Shown: piece after piece, positions 1-5,335 of the stretch | Layout of the letters: each line of letters starts with the position of its first letter | Numbering within the stretch: position 1 is the stretch's first letter | Assembly (NCBI GenBank): GCA_002423075.1 | Contig: DIUS01000132.1 | Span: 1-8,837, forward strand | DNA from: Microbacteriaceae bacterium UBA6152 | Lineage (GTDB): Bacteria; Actinomycetota; Actinomycetes; Actinomycetales; Microbacteriaceae | Reading direction: 5' to 3' | Length of the DNA stretch: 8,837 nucleotides | Notes under the pieces: model-generated | Databases searched by the model: none | What the model was told of the DNA's origin: nothing | The model's input: only the letters and a program-made list of their open reading frames with translations | Program-made: the position numbers and the translations under genes

Positions 1-634
1 CGATGAGCACGGGGTTGTTCTTCGAGCGGCGCGACAGAATCTGCATGACCCGCTCGGCCTCTTTCTCGCGGCCGATGACGGGGTCGAGCTTGCCTTCGCG
101 CGCGGCGGCCGTGAGGTTGCGGCCGAACTGATCGAGCACCTGCGAGCCCTTGTCGGGGCTGGGGCTGTCACCGCCGACGGCGACGGCCTCTTTGCCCTGG
201 TAGCCCGAGAGCAGCTGGATGACCTGCTGACGCACACGGTTGAGGTCGGCGCCAAGCTTGACCAGCACCTGTGCGGCGACGCCCTCGCCCTCGCGGATGA
301 GCCCGAGCAGAATGTGCTCGGTACCGATGTAGTTGTGGCCGAGCTGCAGCGCTTCGCGCAAGCTCAGCTCGAGCACCTTCTTGGCGCGCGGCGTGAAGGG
401 GATGTGACCGGTCGGCTGCTGCTGACCCTGGCCGATGATGTCTTGCACCTGCTCGCGCACGGCGTCGAGCGAGATGTTGAGCGACTCGAGCGCCTTGGCA
501 GCGACGCCCTCGCCTTCGTGAATGAGGCCGAGAAGTATGTGCTCCGTGCCGATGTAGTTGTGGTTGAGCATCTTGGCTTCTTCTTGCGCCAGCACCACCA
601 CACGACGGGCACGGTCGGTGAACCGTTCGAACAT
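1..634 (-). CDS. clpC: ATP-dependent Clp protease ATPase subunit ClpC, N-terminal part (3' end outside window)
   Basis: ClpC is the cytoplasmic AAA+ unfoldase that feeds substrates to ClpP. The visible 211 residues begin MFERFTDRAR and contain the double Clp N-domain: two repeats carrying NYIGTEHILLGLI at residues 26-38 and 101-113, each followed by an acidic/Gly-Glu segment. After a short linker (about 145-165) the D1 lead-in QVLDQFGRNLT (165-175) and LDPVIGRE (183-190) follow. The window ends at NNPVLI, just before the expected Walker A GEPGVGKT, so only about a quarter of the usual 820-850 residue protein is seen. The ATG at 634-632 has a strong Shine-Dalgarno AGGAG (647-643) 8 nt upstream. 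A ClgR-type operator lies about 87 nt upstream of the start (721-738), suggesting activation under protein stress as known for actinobacterial clp genes. Identification is very secure; the remainder of the gene lies outside the window. Confidence 0.98.
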   Translation of the reverse strand, partial: MFERFTDRARRVVVLAQEEAKMLNHNYIGTEHILLGLIHEGEGVAAKALESLNISLDAVREQVQDIIGQGQQQPTGHIPFTPRAKKVLELSLREALQLGHNYIGTEHILLGLIREGEGVAAQVLVKLGADLNRVRQQVIQLLSGYQGKEAVAVGGDSPSPDKGSQVLDQFGRNLTAAAREGKLDPVIGREKEAERVMQILSRRSKNNPVLI

Positions 635-720
635 CTCGCACTCTCCTCACGCGACACCGTCAACTGGGTTTGGTGCCGCTGTATCGAGGGTAACCAGCGC
701 ACCCTGGGTTAACTGCCCCT

Positions 721-738
721 GTTCGCCCTAGGCGTGAC
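721..738 (-). promoter_or_regulatory. Predicted ClgR operator upstream of clpC
   Basis: Read on the minus strand (the clpC direction) the site is GTCACGCCTAGGGCGAAC. It fits the Corynebacterium ClgR consensus WNNWCGCYNANRGCGWWS at every specified position except the first W. Read on the plus strand it contains GTTCGC-N5-GCG (721-734), the form described for Streptomyces ClgR. ClgR is known to activate clpP and clpC genes in actinobacteria. The site ends 86 nt before the clpC start codon. A clear -10/-35 pair for clpC could not be fixed: TTAACC (712-707) and TCGATA (687-682) are only weak candidates at 19-nt spacing. Assignment is by motif match and location only. Confidence 0.7.
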
Positions 739-741
739 GCG

Positions 742-817
742 GTTCGCAACTCAGGCTGGGCATGCTCATGTCATGCAGTAACGCTGCACATTGGCCGTCT
801 CAGCCTGAGTTACGAAC
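742..817. repeat. 17-bp inverted repeat with 42-bp spacer in the clpC/pirin divergent intergenic region
   Basis: The arms are GTTCGCAACTCAGGCTG (742-758) and CAGCCTGAGTTACGAAC (801-817); 16 of 17 positions are complementary, the exception being C747 against A812. The spacer (759-800) holds a smaller hairpin, TGCAG-TAACG-CTGCA (774-788), and an alternative one, GCATG (760-764) with CATGC (772-776). The left arm begins 3 bp from the predicted ClgR box and the right arm ends 35 nt before the pirin start. It could be a pair of operators for a regulator controlling both divergent genes, or a cruciform/RNA structure. I do not recognise the half-site. Confidence 0.6.
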
Positions 818-840
818 ACAACCCGAACAGTCGGGCGACG

Positions 841-846
841 TAGGGT
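841..846 (+). promoter_or_regulatory. Possible -10 element (TAGGGT) for leaderless transcription of the pirin gene
   Basis: TAGGGT fits the actinobacterial -10 pattern TANNNT and lies exactly 6 nt before the GTG at 853, the spacing expected when transcription starts on the first base of the start codon. No matching -35 box is evident about 17 nt upstream. The same G-rich hexamer could instead act as a weak Shine-Dalgarno (AGGG, 7 nt from the start). Confidence 0.35.
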
Positions 847-852
847 GTCGAT

Positions 853-1825
853 GTGAGCAACCTCGAGGTCGAGCCCGACGAGCTCGTGGCCGACGCGCAA
901 CCCGAGCCGAGCATCCAGGTGCTCGAGCCGCGCGAGGTGCCCCTCGGCGGGCCACGCGCCATGACCGTGCGCCGCACCCTGCCGCAGCGGGCCCGCAGTC
1001 TCATCGGCGCGTGGTGCTTCGTCGACCACTACGGCCCCGACGACGTGGCCGAGACGGGCGGAATGACCGTGCCGCCACATCCGCACACGGGGCTGCAGAC
1101 CGTCAGTTGGCTGTTCGAGGGCGAGGTCGAGCACCGCGACTCGAGCGGCGCGCACGCGATGGTGCGGCCCGGCGAGGTCAACCTCATGACTGCGGGGTCG
1201 GGCATCCAGCACTCAGAGGTGTCGACGCCCGAGACCCGACGCCTGCATGGCGCACAGCTCTGGGTCGCCTTACCCGACCGCGACCGCCACGTGGCACCGT
1301 TCTTCGAGCACGCCGAGCCCGAGCCGTTCACCATCGGCGCGGCGACGCTGCGCGTCTTGGTCGGCGAGCTGGCCGGCTCGTCGAGCCCCGTGCGCACCTT
1401 CACCGACCTTGTCGGCGCACAGCTCGACCTGCCGGCCGGGGCAAGCGTCGACCTGACCGTCGACCCGCGTTTCGAGCACGGACTTCTCGTGGATGCTGGC
1501 ACGGCGCTGCTCGATCACACAGAGATTCCCCGCGACCGCCTCGGCTACCGCGCGCCCGGCAGCGGCAGCCTGCGCATCACCGCGGGCGACGCTCCCCTGC
1601 GCGCGCTGCTGCTGGGTGGCGAGCCCCTCGGAGAGCCCCATCGTCATGTGGTGGAACTTCATCGGCCGCAACCACGACGAGATCGTCGCGTTCCGAGAGC
1701 AGTGGCAGGGCGAGGTCATCGACGGCGCCGACGAGCACGGCCGTTTCGGCACGGTCGAAGGGTGGTACGGATCGGCGCTGCCGGCCCCGGTGCTGCCGAC
1801 CGTGCGGCTCACGCCGCGCGACTGA
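853..1825 (+). pseudogene. Pirin family protein, interrupted by a one-base (+C) frameshift at 1636-1639
   Basis: Pirins are metal-binding bicupin proteins, some of which oxidise flavonoids such as quercetin; the role of this one is unknown. The N-terminal cupin is complete: HPHTG (76-79 region) and GIQHSE give the usual metal ligands H76, H78, H120 and E122. The first frame runs to GGEPLGEP (residue 262), where family members continue IVMWWNF. That continuation exists, but one frame on: ATC GTC ATG TGG TGG begins at 1640, after a C4 run (1636-1639). Removing one C gives an intact product of about 323 residues ending at the TGA at 1823-1825, the usual family length. Unshifted translation would abandon the pirin C-terminus and run to 1896, antisense into the next gene. 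The start is GTG 853; a stop (841-843) prevents an upstream start. It is the only plus-strand gene here, divergent from clpC and convergent (7 bp apart) with its downstream neighbour. It could be a real lesion, a sequencing error or, less likely, a +1 recoding site. Confidence 0.85.
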
Positions 1826-1832
1826 CGCGCCG

Positions 1833-2015
1833 CTACTCGTGCGGGTCGCCGCGCTTCTCGAGTCGGGCGCGCTCTTCGGCCTCGATCTGCGAGTAGGTCT
1901 GGCGCTCGGCCCGGTCGGCGCGGATGATCGCGCGCATGGCGAACCAGAAGATGAGTCCGAGCAGGATCGTCGGGGTCACCGAGAAGATCGCATTGCCCCA
2001 GAAGTCTTCAGGCAT
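1833..2015 (-). CDS. Small single-pass membrane protein (60 aa), function unknown
   Basis: The product is 60 residues: a short N-terminus MPEDFWGNAI, one hydrophobic segment at about residues 8-30 (FSVTPTILLGLIFWFAMRAI) and a highly charged tail, RADRAERQTYSQIEAEERAR and onward, which looks like a short amphipathic or coiled-coil helix facing the cytoplasm. No catalytic motif is present and I do not recognise a named family. The ATG at 2015 is preferred; an in-frame GTG at 2024 would add MVH. TAGGGT lies 7 nt upstream of the ATG. The gene ends 7 bp from the pirin stop on the opposite strand. Codon use is typical of the neighbours, and the hydrophobic/charged layout supports a real gene. Its job is unknown; a small membrane scaffold or regulator is only a guess. 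Confidence 0.75.
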   Translation of the reverse strand: MPEDFWGNAIFSVTPTILLGLIFWFAMRAIIRADRAERQTYSQIEAEERARLEKRGDPHE

Positions 2016-2022
2016 GTGCACC

Positions 2023-2028
2023 ACCCTA
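2023..2028 (-). promoter_or_regulatory. Possible -10 element (TAGGGT) for the 60-aa membrane protein gene
   Basis: TAGGGT on the minus strand is followed by 7 nt and then the ATG at 2015. It has the same hexamer and near-identical spacing as the elements before the pirin gene and the 51-aa gene, consistent with a TANNNT leaderless promoter. No -35 is visible. It may alternatively serve as a weak ribosome-binding site. Confidence 0.35.
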
Positions 2029-2032
2029 CGAC

Positions 2033-2057
2033 CACTCGACTGCGCGTGCGTCGAGTG
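2033..2057 (-). terminator. Stem-loop after the Ig-like protein gene, candidate intrinsic terminator
   Basis: CACTCGAC (2033-2040) and GTCGAGTG (2050-2057) form a perfect 8-bp stem with a 9-nt loop. It starts 3 nt beyond the TAG stop (2063-2061) of the Ig-like protein gene, in that gene's direction. No T-run follows on the minus strand, so it would be a tail-less hairpin of the kind often proposed in high-GC actinobacteria. Because it sits just upstream of the 60-aa gene it could instead be an operator. Confidence 0.4.
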
Positions 2058-2060
2058 CTT

Positions 2061-2639
2061 CTATTCCGGCCGTCTGCGCTGCAGCAGGGCGAGCACGAGC
2101 ACGATGAGGGCGAGCGTCGCCGCCGACCCCACCACGAGCGGAACGAGCACGTGCGTGTCGACGAGGGGCGCGAGCGCAGCATCCGTCGACGCTGTCTCGT
2201 CGTCGAGCGATTCGGTCGGCAGCTGCGGGCCCTCGAGCGACTCGTCGAGGTTCGACGCGTTGCGCACGGTGACGTCGCCGACGGCGGTGGAGAGGCGTCC
2301 GTCGCCGAGAGTCACGATGACGCAGTAGACGCCGTCAGCGACGGCGGCGCTCGGGATGCTCGCCGCGAAGCCGCCCGAAGCGTCGACCACGGCGTCTCGC
2401 TCCAGCACGGGAGCCGCGCAGTCGCCGAAGGTCTGCGGCGCGAGCGCGACGGCGATCTCGGCGGTGGCATCCCCATCGGCGGTGCCCGTGACGTCGAACA
2501 CTCCGGCGACCGTCGTGCCCGACACTGGGCTCGTGATGCGCAACGACTGCGCGGCGAGGCTCGGGCTGGCGACGAGCAGGCCACCGAGGGCGAGCGCGGG
2601 CACGAGAGCGCCGAATACGCGGAGTCGGTGAGACAGCAT
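2061..2639 (-). CDS. Secreted Ig-like domain protein with C-terminal membrane anchor, function unknown
   Basis: From the ATG at 2639 the product is 192 residues. Residues 1-30 form a signal peptide: MLSHRLR, a hydrophobic core, then SPSLAA with likely cleavage near residue 30. Residues about 33-126 resemble a bacterial Ig-like fold, starting RITSPVSGTTVAGVFDVTGT and containing two cysteines (C74, C106) that could form an extracytoplasmic disulfide. An acidic Ser/Thr/Pro-rich stalk (about 128-160) leads to a transmembrane segment (about 163-185) and the tail QRRRPE. No LPxTG motif precedes the anchor, so sortase attachment is not supported. It is probably displayed on the outer face of the membrane. 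An in-frame ATG at 2693 would add 18 residues (MPAAPTVGIDRL...); neither start has a good Shine-Dalgarno, and 2639 is preferred because it gives a compact signal peptide. It is not CopC: the mature N-terminal His-Ala of that family is missing. Confidence 0.8.
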   Translation of the reverse strand: MLSHRLRVFGALVPALALGGLLVASPSLAAQSLRITSPVSGTTVAGVFDVTGTADGDATAEIAVALAPQTFGDCAAPVLERDAVVDASGGFAASIPSAAVADGVYCVIVTLGDGRLSTAVGDVTVRNASNLDESLEGPQLPTESLDDETASTDAALAPLVDTHVLVPLVVGSAATLALIVLVLALLQRRRPE

Positions 2640-2711
2640 GGGCGTTGCCGTTCGGGTCAGGCGATCGATGCCGACCGTCGGGGCGGCAGGCATCGTGGTT
2701 CGGGTGCCCTC

Positions 2712-2717
2712 AGGCTA
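2712..2717 (-). promoter_or_regulatory. Weak -10-like hexamer (TAGCCT) upstream of the Ig-like protein gene
   Basis: TAGCCT on the minus strand fits TANNNT and lies 18 nt before the alternative ATG at 2693 and 72 nt before the preferred ATG at 2639. The best -35-like bases upstream (CTGTGC, 2741-2736) are poor and sit beside the C6/G6 palindrome. This is a position-based suggestion only. Confidence 0.2.
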
Positions 2718-2741
2718 GGCCGGGGTCAGCGGCGCGCACAG

Positions 2742-2757
2742 ACCCCCCTTGGGGGGT
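2742..2757. promoter_or_regulatory. C6/G6 palindrome: CsoR-like operator or tail-less terminator
   Basis: ACCCCCC-TT-GGGGGGT is a perfect 7-bp inverted repeat around a 2-bp centre, lying in the 134-bp gap between the 51-aa gene and the Ig-like protein gene. On the minus strand it reads TACCCCCCAAGGGGGGT, which recalls operators of CsoR/RcnR-type repressors (C-tract/G-tract dyads, often with TA flanks). It begins 16 nt after the stop of the 51-aa gene, so as RNA it could also be a hairpin (stem ACCCCC/GGGGGT, loop CAAG), but no U-tract follows. No csoR gene or copper gene is visible in the window. Confidence 0.35.
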
Positions 2758-2773
2758 AGACCGCGAGAGAATC

Positions 2774-2929
2774 TCAGCCCTTGGCGAGAATGCCGACGAT
2801 GCCCGACAGCAGCAGGTAGACGCCGATGCCGCCCACGACGAGCCACAGGGCCAGGCGGTTCATGCTGATGGCCGGCTTCTTCTTGTCGTCACCGGGCAGC
2901 TTGAGCGGGTCTTCGCGGTCGAACGCCAT
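2774..2929 (-). CDS. Small single-pass membrane protein (51 aa) downstream of lysS
   Basis: A 51-residue product: a charged cytoplasmic N-terminus, MAFDREDPLKLPGDDKKKPA, then MNRLALWLVVGGIGVYLLLSGIVGILAKG, in which residues about 25-48 form one glycine-rich transmembrane helix. The start ATG (2929-2927) lies 9 nt after the lysS stop codon and the frame is open only for this product. The strong compositional split between a Lys/Asp-rich head and a hydrophobic tail, and the close coupling to lysS, argue for a real gene. I do not recognise a named family and there is no motif pointing to a function. It could be co-transcribed with lysS or driven by the TAGGGT element that overlaps the lysS stop codon. 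Confidence 0.72.
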   Translation of the reverse strand: MAFDREDPLKLPGDDKKKPAISMNRLALWLVVGGIGVYLLLSGIVGILAKG

Positions 2930-2935
2930 GCCGCG

Positions 2936-2941
2936 ACCCTA
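2936..2941 (-). promoter_or_regulatory. TAGGGT overlapping the lysS stop codon, 6 nt before the 51-aa gene
   Basis: The lysS stop codon TAG plus the next three bases gives TAGGGT, followed by 6 nt and the ATG at 2929. This is the third such arrangement in the window and fits a leaderless -10 (TANNNT). It can equally be read as a weak Shine-Dalgarno for translation of a read-through lysS transcript. Confidence 0.3.
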
Positions 2942-4450
2942 CTTCACCAACGGAAAAAGAATGGTCTCGCGAATGCCGAGACCCGTGAGCGCCATGAGTA
3001 GCCGATCGATGCCCATGCCCATGCCGCCGCTCGGGGGCATGCCGTGCTCGAGTGCGGTCAAGAAGGCCTCGTCGAGCTGCATCGCCTCGAGGTCGCCGCC
3101 CGCGGCGAGCGCCGCCTGCGCGACGAAGCGCTCGCGCTGGATGACGGGGTCGACGAGCTCACTGTAGGCGGTGGCGAGTTCGAACCCGCGCACGTAGAGG
3201 TCCCACTTCTCGACCACTCCGGCGATTGAACGGTGCTCGCGCACGAGCGGGCTCGTGTCGACGGGGAAGTCCATGACGAAGGTCGGGCGCACCAGGTCGC
3301 CCTTCACGAAGTGCTCCCACAGCTCTTCGACGTACTTGCCGGGCAGCGGATGCTCGATCTCGATGTCGACCGCATCCGCGAGCTTCTTCAGCTCAGCCAT
3401 CGGGGTCTGCGGCGTGATCTCGACCCCGGCCGCGCCGCTGAGGCTCGTGTACATGCTCAGGCGATCCCATTCGCCGCCGAGGTCGTACTCGGTGCCGTCG
3501 GCCCACGTCACGAGGTGAGAGCCCGACACGGCGAGCGCCGCATTCTGAATCATCTCTTGAGTGAGGTCGGCCATCTGGTGGTAGTCGCCGTAGGCCTGGT
3601 AGGCCTCGAGCATCGCGAACTCGGGGCTGTGCGTCGAGTCGGCGCCCTCATTGCGAAAGTTGCGGTTGATCTCGTAGACCCTCTCGATGCCGCCGACGAC
3701 GGCCCGCTTGAGAAACAGTTCGGGCGCGATGCGCAAAAACAGCTCGGTGTCGAAGGCGTTCGAGTGGGTGACGAAGGGGCGAGCGGATGCTCCACCGTGC
3801 ATCGTCTGCAGCATCGGCGTCTCGACCTCGAGATAGCCGTGGCTCGCGAAGGTGCTGCGCAGACTCGCGACGGCGGCGGCACGGGCGCGCACGGTCTGAC
3901 GCGCCTGCTCGCGCACGATCAGGTCGAGGTACCGCTGGCGCACGCGCGTCTCGTCGTTGAGCTCGCTGTGCAGGTTGGGCAGCGGCAGAATCGCCTTCGC
4001 CGCGATCGCCCAGCTCGACACCATGACGCTGAGCTCACCGCGCTTGCTCGTGATGACCTCGCCCTCGACGAAGACATGGTCGCCGAGGTCGACGAACTCT
4101 TTCCAGCGGTCGAGCGACTCGTCGCCCACTTCGGCGAGACTCACCATCACCTGCAGTCGGCTGCCCTCGCCCGACTGCAGGGTCGCGAAGCAGAGCTTGC
4201 CGGTGTTGCGGCTGAAGACGACACGGCCAGCAAGAGCAACCCGCTCACCCGTGGCGGTGTCGACATCGAGGTCGGGGAACCGCTCGCGAACATCCGGAAT
4301 CGTCGTCGTCACCTCGAGGCCGACCGCATAGGGGTCAAGCCCCACGTCGAGCATGCGCTGCCGCTTGTCGAGGCGCACCTGCTTCTGCTCGGCAATCTCC
4401 TCGACCGTCGGCTCGGCGGGTAGCTCGGCAGGTGCAGGGTTCTCGCTCAT
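2939..4450 (-). CDS. lysS: Lysyl-tRNA synthetase, class II
   Basis: LysS charges tRNA-Lys with lysine in the cytoplasm using ATP. The 503-residue length is normal. An acidic/basic N-terminal extension (1-40) precedes the anticodon-binding OB-fold (about 70-155, with VALAGRVVFSRNTGKLCF). The class II catalytic core follows: motif 1 around RSTFASHGYLEVETPML (198-214), motif 2 FRNEGADSTHSPEF (265-278), and motif 3 GMGIDRLLMALTG (478-490) near the C-terminus. The segment EKWDLYVRGFELATAYSELVDP (414-435) is the actinobacterial version of the lysine/ATP pocket region. The ATG at 4450 has a strong GAGGA (4460-4456), 5 nt from the start. It lies 21 nt downstream of panC, the only junction in the upstream operon that is not an overlap, so it can be translated independently. 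All motifs look intact. Confidence 0.97.
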   Translation of the reverse strand: MSENPAPAELPAEPTVEEIAEQKQVRLDKRQRMLDVGLDPYAVGLEVTTTIPDVRERFPDLDVDTATGERVALAGRVVFSRNTGKLCFATLQSGEGSRLQVMVSLAEVGDESLDRWKEFVDLGDHVFVEGEVITSKRGELSVMVSSWAIAAKAILPLPNLHSELNDETRVRQRYLDLIVREQARQTVRARAAAVASLRSTFASHGYLEVETPMLQTMHGGASARPFVTHSNAFDTELFLRIAPELFLKRAVVGGIERVYEINRNFRNEGADSTHSPEFAMLEAYQAYGDYHQMADLTQEMIQNAALAVSGSHLVTWADGTEYDLGGEWDRLSMYTSLSGAAGVEITPQTPMAELKKLADAVDIEIEHPLPGKYVEELWEHFVKGDLVRPTFVMDFPVDTSPLVREHRSIAGVVEKWDLYVRGFELATAYSELVDPVIQRERFVAQAALAAGGDLEAMQLDEAFLTALEHGMPPSGGMGMGIDRLLMALTGLGIRETILFPLVK

Positions 4451-4471
4451 CAGGCTCCTCGGTTCAGCGTT

Positions 4472-5335
4472 TCAGCCTATGTGCAGCAGCGTGGTGTCGA
4501 TGAGCCGCGTCTCGCCGACCCGCGCTGCGATGAGCGCTCGCGCGGGCCCGCGATGGTCGTCGTCGACGGGCTGGAACGTGTCGGACCGCACGACGGCGAA
4601 GTAGTCGAGCTCGACGCCGTCGGCGCCCATGAGCACGCCCTGCGCTGCGGCGATGACAGCATCGAGCCCCCGGTCGGCGGCCGATTGGGCCGCTTCGAGC
4701 GCGTCGGGAATCGCCCGCGCGGCCCGGCGCTGCCGCTCGCCCAAGAACTGGTTGCGGCTCGAGAGCGCGAGTCGGTCGTCCGCGCGCACGGTCTCAACAA
4801 CCTCGATGCGGGTGCGAATATCGAGATCGCGCACCATGCGTTGCACGAGGTAGAGCTGCTGTGCGTCTTTCTCACCGAAGACGGCGAGGTGCGGCTGCAC
4901 GATGCCGAGCAGCTTCGCCACCACGGTGAGCATGCCGTCGAAGTGTCCGGGGCGCGAGCGCCCCTCGAAGCGCTCGCCCGCCGCGCCGGCCGTGACGCGA
5001 ATCTGCACCGCACCCGAGGGGTACATCTCGTCGACGGCGGGGGCGAAGACGGCGGTGACGCCGTGCCCGGAGAGAGCATCCCGATCGGCGTCGATGTCGC
5101 GAGGGTACTTGTCGAAGTCTTCGCTGGGCCCGAACTGCATCGGGTTGACGAAGATCGAGACGATCACGACGTCGGCGATCTCTCGTGCCCGCTCGACGAG
5201 GGCGAGATGGCCGTCGTGCAGCGAGCCCATGGTCGGCACGAGAGCGATCGTCGACCCGGCGGCGCGGGCGGCGTCAAGCCGAGACCGCACACCGGCGATG
5301 GTCGTCTCGACGGCAGGAACAGCGGAGTCGGTCAC
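4472..5335 (-). CDS. panC: Pantoate--beta-alanine ligase (pantothenate synthetase)
   Basis: PanC joins pantoate and beta-alanine with ATP to give pantothenate, the coenzyme A precursor. The 287-residue product is of usual length. Its nucleotidyltransferase fold shows PTMGSLHDGH (34-43) with the HxGH motif, IFVNPMQFGPSEDFDKYPRD (61-80), the pantoate/ATP segment GHFDGMLTVVAKL (130-142), FGEKDAQQL (153-161) and LALSSRN (189-195), which takes the place of KMSKS. All expected catalytic segments are present. The start is GTG (5335-5333), whose last two bases belong to the TGA of the preceding DUF2520 gene (4-nt GTGA overlap), implying translational coupling. Unlike the M. tuberculosis locus, panD (which supplies beta-alanine) and coaX do not follow; lysS comes next after 21 nt. 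Confidence 0.97.
   Translation of the reverse strand: MTDSAVPAVETTIAGVRSRLDAARAAGSTIALVPTMGSLHDGHLALVERAREIADVVIVSIFVNPMQFGPSEDFDKYPRDIDADRDALSGHGVTAVFAPAVDEMYPSGAVQIRVTAGAAGERFEGRSRPGHFDGMLTVVAKLLGIVQPHLAVFGEKDAQQLYLVQRMVRDLDIRTRIEVVETVRADDRLALSSRNQFLGERQRRAARAIPDALEAAQSAADRGLDAVIAAAQGVLMGADGVELDYFAVVRSDTFQPVDDDHRGPARALIAARVGETRLIDTTLLHIG

Noticed and set aside
640..740. CtsR-type operator for clpC
   Set aside because: No tandem GGTCAAA-like heptads are present; CtsR control of clpC is typical of Firmicutes, and the ClgR motif explains this region better.
803..823. Possible HspR/HAIR element (CTTGAGT-N7-ACTCAAG) in the clpC/pirin gap
   Set aside because: CCTGAGT at 804-810 resembles the left half but the bases after N7 (ACAACCC) do not match the right half.
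822..835. CCCGA-ACAG-TCGGG hairpin just upstream of the pirin start as a riboswitch or attenuator
   Set aside because: It is a single 5-bp stem with no conserved riboswitch architecture, and if the pirin transcript is leaderless it would not be transcribed.
1816..1830. GCGCG-ACTGA-CGCGC hairpin across the pirin stop codon as a bidirectional terminator
   Set aside because: The stem is only 5 bp of alternating GC, common by chance at this composition, and has no T-run on either side.
2145..2240. LPxTG-type sortase signal at the C-terminus of the Ig-like protein
   Set aside because: The hydrophobic segment and Arg tail are present, but no LPxTG or close variant precedes them; a plain transmembrane anchor is the simpler reading.
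762..2759. A 665-codon open frame on the plus strand across the pirin and the following minus-strand genes
   Set aside because: The translation is Arg/Ala-rich low-complexity sequence typical of a GC-rich shadow frame, while the pirin and the membrane proteins explain the same DNA with recognisable domains.
3233..4423. A 396-codon plus-strand open frame antisense to lysS
   Set aside because: It mirrors the lysS codon structure, has no domain of its own and no ribosome-binding site.
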